This document shows positions 33,531 through 41,468 of a DNA stretch of 52,413 bases, in pieces. Positions within the stretch are counted from its first letter, which is position 1. Every line of letters starts with the position of its first letter. The translations under genes and the position numbers were made by a program. Under the pieces are notes generated by a model. That model was given only the letters and a program-made list of their open reading frames with translations. It was not told where the DNA came from and made no database searches. The stretch lies in NCBI GenBank assembly GCA_964648365.1, contig CAZYLK010000018.1, forward strand, positions 1-52,413, given 5' to 3'. The DNA is from SURF-32 sp964648365. GTDB lineage: Bacteria > Planctomycetota > Phycisphaerae > UBA1845.

Positions 33531-34487
33531 TCGGCCGATAAGCGGCCTCAATCGCTGCCGTACTGACTCGTCCACTCGTCCGCGATCGGACCAGATCGCC
33601 AGCTTCAGCGCTTCGCCGCAGCCGCAGGTCCGCTCGCAGGTCGCGAGGCGGGAAACGGCCGCCCGTACAAGTGTGACCGCGTTGCGGGAGGCGGTCTTCA
33701 GGTTTCCCAGGATTTCGTCGAGCAGGGCCGCCTGCCCCAGCACCGCCGAGTGCGGCCGCCAGCAGTCGTAATCGGTGGGCAGGGCGACCAGGGCGTAACA
33801 CAACTCGGCCTCGCGCGCGAGCTTGGCCTCGGGCATGACCGTCATTCCGATAACGTCGCCGCCCCACGCCCGGTGCAGGTGCGACTCCGCCCGCGTCGAA
33901 AACTGCGGCCCCTCCATACAGATGTACGTTCCCGCGTGATGCACCGTCAGTGCCGTCGGTGCTCCGTCGCTTAGAGCCCCTGCCTTCATGCCGGGGTTGC
34001 CGCCGTCTCGCGTGTCCGCGCTCGCTGCGCTTCTGAGCGCCTCCGCTGCCGCAATCAACTCCGCCCGCAACACCGGGCAAAACGGATCCGCCATCTCCAC
34101 GTGGGCGACGACTCCTTCGCCAAAGAACGTCGACGGCCGGCGAAACGTCTTGTCGATCACCTGATCGGCGATCAGCAGTTGCCCCGGCTCCACGTCCTCG
34201 CGCAGACTCCCGGTCGCGCCGCTGGCGATCACCCAGGATACGCCGAGCATTTTGAGGGCGAAGATGTTCGCTCGATAAGGCACTTCACTGGGATTATAGG
34301 CGTGCCCCGGACCGTGCCGGCTGATAAAGGCGATATCCACGCCTTCCCAGTTTGCCAGGATCGGGGGGGAACTCGGGCGGCCGAAGGGGGTGTCCAGCTC
34401 GACGGGCCTGCCGCCGGCCTCCCTTGCCAGTACGTCGCCCAGCCCGGTGCCTCCGATGATGCCGACCCGCGCCGAGGGTTGTGACAA
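33519..34487 (-). CDS. mtnP: S-methyl-5'-thioadenosine phosphorylase
   Basis: This 322-residue enzyme splits methylthioadenosine to adenine and methylthioribose-1-phosphate in methionine salvage. Family signatures: VGIIGGTGLGDV, FISRHGPGHAYNPSEVPYRA, WVIASGATGSLRED, CMEGPQFSTRAES and the adenine-type PTDYDCW. It is longer than usual because residues about 154-180 are inserted between the helix LIAAAEALRSAA and TYICMEGP; that DNA resembles the dispersed palindrome family. The start is a TTG at 34487 with GGAGGA seven nt upstream. The DNA upstream is 309 nt of non-coding sequence. Confidence 0.93.
   Translation of the reverse strand: MSQPSARVGIIGGTGLGDVLAREAGGRPVELDTPFGRPSSPPILANWEGVDIAFISRHGPGHAYNPSEVPYRANIFALKMLGVSWVIASGATGSLREDVEPGQLLIADQVIDKTFRRPSTFFGEGVVAHVEMADPFCPVLRAELIAAAEALRSAASADTRDGGNPGMKAGALSDGAPTALTVHHAGTYICMEGPQFSTRAESHLHRAWGGDVIGMTVMPEAKLAREAELCYALVALPTDYDCWRPHSAVLGQAALLDEILGNLKTASRNAVTLVRAAVSRLATCERTCGCGEALKLAIWSDRGRVDESVRQRLRPLIGRYFE
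33970..34000. repeat. Palindrome-like repeat inside mtnP
   Basis: The segment CTTAGAGCCCCTGCCTTCAT and onward to GCCGGGGTT closely resembles the reverse complement of the palindromic element at 47717-47746 (arms GAGCCCCGGCTT and AAGCCGGG). It encodes part of an insertion absent from ordinary MtnP (about residues 160-172) and is read in frame. Confidence 0.5.
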
Positions 34488-34796
34488 GCGTCGTCCTCCA
34501 CTCTGTTCACCTGGGAGTCCGAGGCGCGCCTCTCCCGGACAACCTCCAGCAGTCGATACGAGCGCGCCGTTCGCACCGGGTCGGGTCTCCGCGCTCTGTA
34601 CATCATGCCGGTTACCCGTGCTCGGACGCGCTGAATGGAACCCGACGATACCCAGATCAGGTCATCGCGGTCAAACGCAGTGGTTGTACCGGGATCGGGC
34701 TCGATCCGTCCGCGACGAACGAGCCCGCGTCCGGCGATGGTCGGGGTTCAGTACGCAACAAGCGCGCAGAATGGCAAGAAGTTGCGCCGTCAGAGC
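34488..34796. other. Intergenic region between mtnP and lspA
   Basis: About 309 nt upstream of mtnP and downstream of lspA. The start-proximal end holds the strong mtnP Shine-Dalgarno. No promoter, tRNA or protein-coding signal could be supported in the rest; the short open frames appear to be shadows. Confidence 0.35.
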
Positions 34797-35705
34797 CTAC
34801 TCGCCGGAGGTGCGTCCGCCGGCAGGTTCCCGGCCCACGCAAACGGCGCCGTCATCGTCGTCCGGAGTTGCGGCGCACGCAGCGTAAGCATCGGAATCCC
34901 GATCCGCTGGGTCATCGCCGCCGCCGGGCTGGGACAGAGCCTTCTGTGCTTCGTGCGGCGCGACGACCACCTCGCGGGCAGACCAGAAATGCAGAAGGAG
35001 AATACCGACGCCGGCCACCAGCATGGCATCGGCGATGTTGAATACCCAGGGCCAGGCGTCGTGGCCGCCAATAACGGGCACCCACCGGGGCAGTACAGGC
35101 ACGAACTTGATGAAGTCGCGAACGACGCCCTGGCGTCGCGGCGGCGCCGACATGAACTGCGCCGAGAAGTATCGCGGCTGCGCCTTCTCCGGATAGCTGC
35201 CCAGGTGGACGCTGCCGTCGGGCAGGGTTTCGACGATCAGGCCGATGTCGTGATACAGATCGCCCGAAGGCGCGACGGCGGAGACCACGTCGGCGCGAAC
35301 GAAGATGCGATCGTGCAGATTGCCCAGCGCACCGGCGAGGATCAACCCCAGGGCGACGTGCAGGGCGTGCTGCCGACGCGTGCTGCCGTGAAAAAGAAAG
35401 ATCACGAAGGCCAGCGCGGCCAGCGACGCGACCACGAACACCCACACCCACCCGGCGCCTACGCCGAAGATGGCCCCGGCGTTCAGCGAGCGGCGAAACT
35501 CGAGGAATCCCGACCACACGGTCATGTGCTCGCGCGGATCCAGCGTCGAGAACGCCCACGCCTTTGACCACAGGTCGGCCGTCAGTCCGACGGCCGCCAC
35601 CAGCCACAGCACGAGATGGCAACGCCACGACCCCAGCGCGGACAGATCGGCGTCGCGCGGCTGTTGAGCGGCCGCCGGTGTTGCATAGGCCGGCCCGGAT
35701 TTCAC
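34797..35705 (-). CDS. lspA: Prolipoprotein signal peptidase (type II)
   Basis: This 302-residue membrane protease cuts the signal peptide of acylated lipoproteins. Its four-helix plan is visible: LVLWLVAAVGLTADLWSKAW, VWVFVVASLAALAFVIFLFH, ALGLILAGALGNLHDR and PWVFNIADAMLVAGVGILLL. The two conserved Asp residues are in NLHDR and FNIAD. The usual VDFI follows here as VRDFIKF only after an insertion of about 60 residues, so the protein is much longer than the usual 160. A GTG start at 35705 overlaps the DksA-like stop by four bases (GTGA); a TTG at 35747 is the only longer option. Its product also serves CusC, a predicted lipoprotein. Confidence 0.9.
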   Translation of the reverse strand: MKSGPAYATPAAAQQPRDADLSALGSWRCHLVLWLVAAVGLTADLWSKAWAFSTLDPREHMTVWSGFLEFRRSLNAGAIFGVGAGWVWVFVVASLAALAFVIFLFHGSTRRQHALHVALGLILAGALGNLHDRIFVRADVVSAVAPSGDLYHDIGLIVETLPDGSVHLGSYPEKAQPRYFSAQFMSAPPRRQGVVRDFIKFVPVLPRWVPVIGGHDAWPWVFNIADAMLVAGVGILLLHFWSAREVVVAPHEAQKALSQPGGGDDPADRDSDAYAACAATPDDDDGAVCVGREPAGGRTSGE

Positions 35706-36844
35706 GGCACCCGGCCCTGCTCTCTCATGCGGGCATACTCGATGCAATAACGAGCCCAGGGTTTCGCCAGCAGGCGATCAATCGTGATGGGCCGATGCGT
35801 CGCCTCGCAGATCCCATAGGTGCCCTCGTCGATGCGGCGCAACGCGTCGTCGATGTCCCGCACCAGCGCCCGCTCGTTATCGAGGAGGATCAGATCGAAC
35901 TCCTGTTCCCAGTTGTCCGTGCCGAGATCGGCCATGTGGATGGGCATGTTCGACCGGTCGGAACCGTGCGAATTACCCCGATAGGCTTCGTCCGACAGCC
36001 GCTGAACGTCGTCGGTCAGTTGCGCCCGCCGTTCCAGCAGCACGGCCCGGAACTGGGCCAGCCGCTTCGGCGTCAGGCGTGACTTCGGCATCTTTGCGCT
36101 GGCGTCCACCAGACGCAAACCGTTGATGATGCGCGGCGCCGCCGGCTCGGGCGGACGGGCTGACGCCTTGTCGCCGGGCTTGGCTGCCTTGTCAGGCGCC
36201 GCGTCCGGGAGGGCATCGGTCGCGGACCCCTCAGGCGCGAGCGCTTCGGCAGCTTCCGCGGGGGTGCGGACGTGGCGGCCTGCGGCTTCCGGGCGTCGAC
36301 GACCGGAACCGCTCGTCTTGACCGAGCGGGCTGCGGCCCGGACGACGGTCGCACGAGCCGTGGATGGCGTTGAGGCAGCCTTCTTGGCGCCGGCGGCTAC
36401 GGCGGGCTTCCGCGCGGCGTCGGCGCTCGATTCGGTCGCCCGGGCCGATCTCCGCTTCGTCGGCGCCGCGGCGCCCGACTTCCCGCCGCGCGCGGTTACC
36501 GTCGCGGCGCTGTCGCCCCGTGGGCGCTTCGATGTATCGCTCGACGACGGCGCGGTAGCGGTCTTGGCGGCGACCGCGCCGCCCGGCTTCTTTGCGACAG
36601 TCGTCCGTTCGGCCTTCACCTGCGAGGCTGACTGTTTTTGCCCCTTAGCCGCGGCGGCCTTAGTTGATTTGCCCGTCTTTTTGGTGATCGTGGCCGTAGT
36701 GCGCTGGCTGGTCGCCTTCCGGGCCGTGCTCTTGGCGGCGGCGCGCTTCTTCGCTGTCCTGGCGACGCGCTTCGCAGACCGACCCTTGACGGCGGCGGCT
36801 CGTTTCTTTGCGCCTTTCGCTGCCCGTTTGGACTTCGCCACCAC
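35702..36844 (-). CDS. DksA/TraR-type zinc-finger protein with a long histone-H1-like N-terminal tail
   Basis: This 380-residue protein ends with a DksA-like domain (about 252-380): RLTPKRLAQFRAVLLERRAQ, then LDNERALVRDIDDALRRIDEG, then TYGICEATHRPITIDRLLAK and WARYCIEYARMREQG. Two of the usual four zinc cysteines are missing (CEAT, CIEY), as in other degenerate DksA relatives. The first 250 residues are a Lys/Ala/Arg-rich tail, like bacterial histone-H1-like proteins, which would bind nucleic acid. The start is a GTG at 36844. lspA follows with a GTGA overlap. Confidence 0.85.
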   Translation of the reverse strand: MVAKSKRAAKGAKKRAAAVKGRSAKRVARTAKKRAAAKSTARKATSQRTTATITKKTGKSTKAAAAKGQKQSASQVKAERTTVAKKPGGAVAAKTATAPSSSDTSKRPRGDSAATVTARGGKSGAAAPTKRRSARATESSADAARKPAVAAGAKKAASTPSTARATVVRAAARSVKTSGSGRRRPEAAGRHVRTPAEAAEALAPEGSATDALPDAAPDKAAKPGDKASARPPEPAAPRIINGLRLVDASAKMPKSRLTPKRLAQFRAVLLERRAQLTDDVQRLSDEAYRGNSHGSDRSNMPIHMADLGTDNWEQEFDLILLDNERALVRDIDDALRRIDEGTYGICEATHRPITIDRLLAKPWARYCIEYARMREQGRVP

Positions 36845-36927
36845 CGCCCCCGTTTCAGACGTTGCGATCGACTGGGTCGAAACGTAACCTATTGCAGATT
36901 AGACATTAACGATAAAGAAGGCATGGC

Positions 36928-36956
36928 ATGATAGGCACCCGGCGAGAGTCTGTCAA
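36928..36956 (-). promoter_or_regulatory. Sigma-70-type promoter of dksA-like/lspA
   Basis: On the minus strand, TTGACA (36956-36951) and TATCAT (36933-36928) are exactly 17 nt apart. Transcription would start near 36921, about 77 nt before the GTG at 36844, in an otherwise A+T-rich stretch. It is the clearest promoter in the window. Confidence 0.8.
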
Positions 36957-37060
36957 CGTCGCGTCCTGTCGGAAACCCTCCGGCGGCGGCGGTGGACGCC
37001 GTCCCGGGTCCGCCGATCGCGGTCGGCGCGCGTCCCAGGCGAGGGGGCGCTGAGGGGCAA

Positions 37061-37981
37061 CTACCGGTCCCGGGGGACACCCAGTCTAAGACCGGGGCGG
37101 AGTCCCGCCTGGCCGGGCGCGGCCGGTTCAACCTCTGTCAGCCAGATCGCGCCGTCGACCGTGGCGACCGCCGCGCAACCCTCGCCGTCGATCGCGAGCA
37201 CCGTCCCGGGCGGAGCCGGGTCGAAGGCCGCCGTGGGCGCAGGCTTACCCCGCCAGATTGTGAGCCGCCCGCCCGGAGTGATCGTGAACGCCCCGGGATA
37301 GGGGCGACCTGCAGCGCGGATCAGACGGTAGACAGCGTCCGTCGGGGTCGACCAGTCGATGAGGCCATCGGCCGGCGTCCGTTTGGGGTAGTACGTGGCT
37401 CGGGCGTGATCCTGCGGCGTGCGCGGCAACGTCCCGGCGCGGATGTCGTCTGCGAGCGCGAGGATTGTATCGGCAAGCACGAGGTTGGTTCGATGGATGA
37501 GATCTTCGGCGTAATCGTCTGGGAGGACGGGCACCTCCTTTTGGATGATGATGTCGCCCGCGTCCGGCTCATCGGCCAGGAAGAACAAATTCGCCGCGGC
37601 CCGCGCCCCCTTCAGGATCGTCCACGCGACGGGGGCACGCCCGCGGCCTTCCGGCAACATCGTCGGGTGGAACCCGACGCCGCCCCGCCGGGCGAGTGCG
37701 ATCAGCTCCGGCGGAACGAGTTGCGACAGCCCGATTACCCAGAGCAGGTCGGGGGGGCGTTGTTTCAGGAAAGCCGCGATCTCAGGCTCGGCAACCTTGA
37801 CGAACGATCGGAAGGGGATGCCGGCCTGGCCTGCGAGTTCACGCAATGATCGGTAGTCGCTGATGCGCCCGGCCTGCGATTTGTCCACGCCGAGCACACC
37901 CGTGACGTCCACGCCGCCGCGGATGAGCGCATCCAGTGCGTGCCAACTTGAACTGACGCTGCCGATCAGAGCGATATTCAC
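37061..37981 (-). CDS. Formyltransferase family protein (methionyl-tRNA formyltransferase-like)
   Basis: This 306-residue enzyme has the formyl-transferase N-domain (NIALIGSVSSSWHALDAL; GVGFHPTMLPEGRGRAPVAW; DEPDAGDIIIQKE) and the C-terminal domain (YPKRTPADGLIDWSTPTDAV, IRAAGRPYPGAFT). Fmt has N-x-H before the substrate loop; here the Asn position is Gly (G-F-H), while His and Asp (DAGD) are kept. This pattern also occurs in sugar N-formyltransferases, so it may not be the initiator-tRNA enzyme. GTG 37981 is chosen because AGGT lies about seven nt upstream and the frame begins NIALIGS; the frame is open further. The ParE gene ends 123 nt upstream. Confidence 0.8.
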   Translation of the reverse strand: MNIALIGSVSSSWHALDALIRGGVDVTGVLGVDKSQAGRISDYRSLRELAGQAGIPFRSFVKVAEPEIAAFLKQRPPDLLWVIGLSQLVPPELIALARRGGVGFHPTMLPEGRGRAPVAWTILKGARAAANLFFLADEPDAGDIIIQKEVPVLPDDYAEDLIHRTNLVLADTILALADDIRAGTLPRTPQDHARATYYPKRTPADGLIDWSTPTDAVYRLIRAAGRPYPGAFTITPGGRLTIWRGKPAPTAAFDPAPPGTVLAIDGEGCAAVATVDGAIWLTEVEPAAPGQAGLRPGLRLGVPRDR

Positions 37982-38104
37982 GGCCGACCTCGACGACGGC
38001 GCAATTCCTTGTTCCGCCTTCACGCGGGCGGACCGAGCTTGGCTGCAAGGTCGAATCATACGGCATTCGGGACAGCGCTGCGCACGCATTCGGCTTGTCG
38101 TCAC

Positions 38105-38407
38105 TTACGTCGGCTCGTGATAGACCCGCGCGATGTTACGGGCCCCATGCAGAACGCGGGCTAGTTGAACACCGGCATCCGTCGCCTCATAAAAGAGAAG
38201 ATAGTTGCCGACCGCCTTGCTGCGGATGAAAGGACCAAGGTCCGGCCGCGGCGTCCCCAGACCAGGAGCGTCTGCAAGCAACTCAAGAACATCGTCGAAC
38301 CGGCGCAACAGGTTGTCCGTTGCGGTGGGATTCTCGCGGGCGATGTAGCGCCAGATGTCACGATAGTCGTTGAGGGCGTCCTGGGTGCGGACGATTCGAT
38401 CCGTCAC
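38105..38407 (-). CDS. ParE/RelE-family toxin
   Basis: This 100-residue protein has the RelE/ParE fold order: TDRIVRTQDALNDYRDIWRY, NLLRRFDDVLELLADAPGLG, PRPDLGPFIRSKAVGNYLLF, then VQLARVLHGARNIARVY. ParE-type toxins poison DNA gyrase; RelE-types cut mRNA. The VLHGARNI ending fits the ParE side. The GTG start overlaps the antitoxin stop by four bases (GTGA), as in a type II module. It lies upstream of the formyltransferase gene. Confidence 0.88.
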   Translation of the reverse strand: MTDRIVRTQDALNDYRDIWRYIARENPTATDNLLRRFDDVLELLADAPGLGTPRPDLGPFIRSKAVGNYLLFYEATDAGVQLARVLHGARNIARVYHEPT

Positions 38408-38682
38408 GCGCCTTGCTCGCGCTGAAGCCTGGCTCGCTCTTCGGCAATGACGTCTTCGGCCGTGAACTGGGCAAGTTCGCCTGAGCGAAGCTGCTGAATG
38501 CCGTGGCCGACCTCGCGGCGATAGTAGGCCAGCACTTCCGGCGTCCATTCCACATCGACGTCGCGCAGCTCCTCGATGGCGTGCCGGATGACTTCATTGA
38601 CGTCTTTGAACTCGCCCGATCGGACCTTCGACTCCACATAGGAGTGGAGTTCGGCGGGAAGCGTGAGTCTGACGGTCTTCAT
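38404..38682 (-). CDS. ParD/CopG-like ribbon-helix-helix antitoxin
   Basis: This 92-residue protein opens with a ribbon-helix-helix: MKTVRLTLPAELHSYVESKV, then SGEFKDVNEVIRHAIEEL. The C-terminal part (VGHGIQQLRSGELAQFTAED) would wrap the toxin. ATG 38682 is chosen because the RHH begins there and GGAG lies about 11 nt upstream. It overlaps and precedes the ParE gene. Antitoxins of this type repress their own operon. Confidence 0.88.
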   Translation of the reverse strand: MKTVRLTLPAELHSYVESKVRSGEFKDVNEVIRHAIEELRDVDVEWTPEVLAYYRREVGHGIQQLRSGELAQFTAEDVIAEERARLQREQGA

Positions 38683-38755
38683 GTCGATGTAACTCCGCGT
38701 TGGATGTATCGTGCTATCCTCGATTACGGCATTAACACACTTGGCGTGCGCAGGA

Positions 38756-39015
38756 TCATCCAAATGAAACCGGGGGAGAGCTCGCTTCGCGCGACTCATC
38801 CACGTCGCTGCGATGCACCACGAAGGGCTCCTTCTCGGCGAAGATATCGGACTCGGCGTCGGGTGCGTTGCCGGGCTCGTCAATAACCACAATCGCCTCG
38901 CGGATTCTCCCGTCGATCTCGGACAGCGCTGCCGCGACATCATCGCTGGAACCGGTCAATACACGAGTAATTACCGGTACGCGAGCTTCCCTTCGTCCGC
39001 TACATCATAACTCAC
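38756..39015 (-). pseudogene. Frameshifted remnant of a small gene
   Basis: Two adjacent minus frames look coding but are out of phase. A GTG at 39015 opens VSYDVADEGKLAYR and then stops; one base over, a protein-like frame runs VPVITRVLTGSSDDVAAALS, then IREAIVVIDEPGNAP, DIFAEKEPFV, and stops at 38756. Only a TTG at 38959 could start the second part alone. Joined by one base shift they would make a protein of about 85 residues. It may be a decaying gene beside the ParDE module or a sequencing error. Confidence 0.35.
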
Positions 39016-39075
39016 TCCGATGGCCCAGGCCACCCGGCGTGCGGCAGCGCCGTATCGCGAGGAAGGAAGGCACAG

Positions 39076-40200
39076 CTACGCCATGGACGCCACCACCTTG
39101 ATCACCCGATCGATCTCGGCGTCCGTGGTAAACCGCGAGAGCGAGAAGCGAATCGCTCCACGGGCGTCGCGTTCGTCAATGCCCATCGCCAGCAGGACGT
39201 GGGAGGGTTCGATCGAGCCGCTGGAACAGGCGCTGCCGCTGGAAGCGTAGACGCCGGCTTCGCTGAGTTGAATGAGCAGCGTCTCGGCGCTGCGGCCTTC
39301 GAAGATGATGCACGAGGTGTTGCAGATGCGCGGGACGCCGGCCGCGACGACGCGCGTGCCGGATACCCGTACTGTGATTTCCGCTTCCAGCCGGTCACGC
39401 AGCCGGGTCATCCGCGCAACGGCTTCATCCAGGTCCGCGCGCACGCGCTCCGCCGCGACGCCCATGCCGACGATGCCGGCGACGTTTTCCGTGCCGCCGC
39501 GCAGGCCGCGCTCCTGCCCCCCCCCGACGATCAGCGCATCAAGGGGTTCGCGGTCGCGCGCGTACAGCGCGCCGACCCCCTTGGGGCCGTGAAACTTGTG
39601 CGCGGAGATGCTCGCCAGTTCCACGCCCCACGCCGCAACGCTGACAGGCATCTTGCCGCACGCCTGCACGGCGTCGACGTGAACGGGCGTCCGGCTTGCC
39701 GCGGCCGCCCGCACCAGCGCCGGCACGTCGGCGATCACGCCGGTTTCGTTATTGGCAGCCGTGATCGACAGGAGGCTGCCGCGAAGTTCCCGGCCCGCGT
39801 CGTCGCAGAAGTCCCCCGTCTGGACCTGTCCGTCCGCGTCAACGGGAAGCAGGATGTGCATCAGATGCCGGCGCGGAGAGAGCAGGCGCTCCTGAGCCGC
39901 AAGAACTGCCCGGTGTTCCGCCTGCGAGGTGAAGAAGATATCGGGGCTGCGGGCCGCGCTCGCGACGGCGATGTTGATGCTCTCCGTGCCGCCGCTGGTG
40001 AAGATGATCTGGTCCGGCCGTGCGCCGATCAGCGCCGCCACCTGGCGTCGGGCGCGCTCGACCGCGTGCCGCGCCTGCTGGCCGAAGCGATGGACGCTGG
40101 ATGGGTTGCCGTAGCCATTACGATGGACGGCCGCCATCGCTTCGATGACTTCGTCGAAGGGACGGGTGGTGGCGTTGTTGTCGAGGTAGATGGTGTCCAT
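39076..40200 (-). CDS. Cysteine desulfurase (NifS/IscS family)
   Basis: This 374-residue PLP enzyme takes sulfur from cysteine for Fe-S clusters or other thio-cofactors. Motifs: IYLDNNATTRPFDEV, NPSSVHRFGQQAR, FTSGGTESIN, AEHRAV, ITAANNETGVI, HVDAVQACGK, the PLP lysine K202 in SAHKFHGPKG, and the catalytic Cys325 in YASSGSACSSGS. No scaffold or SUF genes are nearby. ATG 40200 is chosen; an ATG at 40224 lies within the repeat array and has no RBS. It could serve Fe-S supply in general or MoeA-linked pathways, but neither is shown. Confidence 0.92.
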   Translation of the reverse strand: MDTIYLDNNATTRPFDEVIEAMAAVHRNGYGNPSSVHRFGQQARHAVERARRQVAALIGARPDQIIFTSGGTESINIAVASAARSPDIFFTSQAEHRAVLAAQERLLSPRRHLMHILLPVDADGQVQTGDFCDDAGRELRGSLLSITAANNETGVIADVPALVRAAAASRTPVHVDAVQACGKMPVSVAAWGVELASISAHKFHGPKGVGALYARDREPLDALIVGGGQERGLRGGTENVAGIVGMGVAAERVRADLDEAVARMTRLRDRLEAEITVRVSGTRVVAAGVPRICNTSCIIFEGRSAETLLIQLSEAGVYASSGSACSSGSIEPSHVLLAMGIDERDARGAIRFSLSRFTTDAEIDRVIKVVASMA

Positions 40201-40223
40201 CAAGTCTCGATCCACAATGGACA

Positions 40224-40312
40224 TTCACCGGTTGCAAACCGGTGCCACAATCGGATCACCGGTTACAAACCGGTGCCACATCGGATCCACCGGTTGAAAA
40301 CCGGTGCCACAC
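40224..40312 (-). repeat. Three palindromic repeats between the GT2 and cysteine desulfurase genes
   Basis: Three units with core CACCGGTTTGCAACCGGTG (seen here as CACCGGTTGCAAACCGGTG on the plus strand, and variants) are spaced about 31 bp apart. They begin about 12 nt after the GT2 stop (40324), read in the sense direction of that gene, and run up to the desulfurase start. The unit is too short and palindromic to be a CRISPR. Confidence 0.85.
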
Positions 40313-40323
40313 CGGAGCGGTTC

Positions 40324-41094
40324 TCACATCCAGCGCCAGACGCCGAACGCGACTGCCGCGACGAGCACCACGCCCGCCGGGATCAGCCACGGGTACTTGA
40401 AATGATAGAGGCCCAGAAGCTGGCGGAGGTACTCCAACTGGAGTTTCAGCGTCAGCTTGCTGTGGCCGGCGGCGCGGGTGGCGAAGACGATGGGCACCTC
40501 GGCCGGCGACTGGCAGCGGCACTTCACGTATATCTCCAGGGCGATCTTGTAGCCGATCGGGTTGAGCCGGGTGCCGCGCTCGAAGACGGCCCGGTCGACG
40601 CCGAAAAAACCCGCCATCGGGTCGGTCAGCGGGGTCAGCGGGCGGGCCAGCGTCCCGGCCGTCCAACTCACCAGGCGCCGCAGCCACGGCCACTCATCCA
40701 CGATCTTGCCGCCCGGGCCGTACCGCGTCCCCAGCACGAAATCCGGCCCGCCGTTTTCCAGCGCCTCGACCAGCTTGGGGATCGTCTCCGGCGGGTGCTG
40801 CAGGTCCGCGTCGATGACGACAAACCGGTCGTAGCGAGCCTCGCGAAAACCCCGGACGACGGCACTGCTCAAACCCCGCTCGCCCCGGCGGACGATCAGT
40901 CGCACCGGGTGCGTCTCTGCCAGCCTGGCGACGACCTCCTCCGTCCCATCGTTCGAGTCATCGTCGACGATCAGCAGTTCGGCCGTCATCCCGGCCGCGG
41001 CAAGGGCGGCGAACACCCGCTCGGCCAGCGCCGGCAGATTGGCCGCTTCCTTGTAGGTCGGTGCGATGATGGAGACGGGCGCCCGCGATGGCAT
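40324..41094 (-). CDS. Family 2 glycosyltransferase (polyprenyl-phosphate sugar synthase-like)
   Basis: This 256-residue protein has a DPM1-type GT2 domain: VSIIAPTYKEAANLPAL, LLIVDDDSNDGTEEVV, VVIDADLQHPPETIP, GTRYGPGG and MAGFFGVDR, with one membrane helix at the C-terminus (IPAGVVLVAAVAFGVW). The DADLQHPPE motif is characteristic of dolichol/polyprenyl-phosphate mannosyl or glucosyl transferases. It would charge a lipid carrier with a sugar at the cytoplasmic face. The ATG at 41094 begins MPSRAPVSIIAPT; no RBS is seen. The only glycan-related partner nearby is the DUF2064 gene far away. Confidence 0.88.
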   Translation of the reverse strand: MPSRAPVSIIAPTYKEAANLPALAERVFAALAAAGMTAELLIVDDDSNDGTEEVVARLAETHPVRLIVRRGERGLSSAVVRGFREARYDRFVVIDADLQHPPETIPKLVEALENGGPDFVLGTRYGPGGKIVDEWPWLRRLVSWTAGTLARPLTPLTDPMAGFFGVDRAVFERGTRLNPIGYKIALEIYVKCRCQSPAEVPIVFATRAAGHSKLTLKLQLEYLRQLLGLYHFKYPWLIPAGVVLVAAVAFGVWRWM

Positions 41095-41204
41095 GAGGGG
41101 GATGATAGCGATCACAGCGGTCGGGACCAACGGCCGGATCTGCGCTACTATCCCTCCTCGCCCGCGACGCGGAGTCGTGGCGCCACTCGGCGATGGTCGC
41201 CTGC

Positions 41205-41233
41205 TTGAAACGGCCCCGGCAGGGTGCTACTCT
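41205..41233 (+). promoter_or_regulatory. Promoter of the Phd/VapC module (leaderless)
   Basis: TTGAAA (41205-41210) and TACTCT (41228-41233) are 17 nt apart. The -10 ends 7 nt before the ATG at 41241, so the transcript would begin at the start codon. No Shine-Dalgarno is present. Confidence 0.6.
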
Positions 41234-41240
41234 CCTTGTT

Positions 41241-41468
41241 ATGAAGACGGTTGGTCTTGATGAGGCTCAGACGCGTCTGTCGGAGTTGGTTGACGCGCTT
41301 GAACGCGACGGGGATGTCGTGATCACGCGGGACGATCAGCCCGTTGCCCGGCTCACGTCGCCCGCGGCCCAACCCTCTCTGCGCGACAGCAAACCGGCGT
41401 CTGTGGGGCGCGTCCTGCGCCCCCTGAATGGCAGAGACGACTTGCTCGAAGAGATGCTCGGGCAATGA
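41241..41468 (+). CDS. Phd/YefM-family antitoxin
   Basis: This 75-residue protein has the Phd core (MKTVGLDEAQTRLSELVDAL, then GDVVITRDDQPVARL) and a short C-terminal toxin-binding tail ending LLEEMLGQ. It should bind and block the PIN toxin and repress its own promoter. The start ATG 41241 sits 7 nt after a promoter -10 box. Its stop overlaps the VapC start (ATGA). The first half is well conserved; the toxin-binding tail is typical. Confidence 0.9.
   Translation: MKTVGLDEAQTRLSELVDALERDGDVVITRDDQPVARLTSPAAQPSLRDSKPASVGRVLRPLNGRDDLLEEMLGQ

Noticed and set aside
34488..34796. Possible tRNA in the mtnP-lspA gap
   Set aside because: No cloverleaf with a T-arm and acceptor stem could be formed.
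40224..40312. CRISPR-like array of three repeats
   Set aside because: The units are perfect or near-perfect short palindromes with only 4-6 nt between them and no cas genes are nearby.
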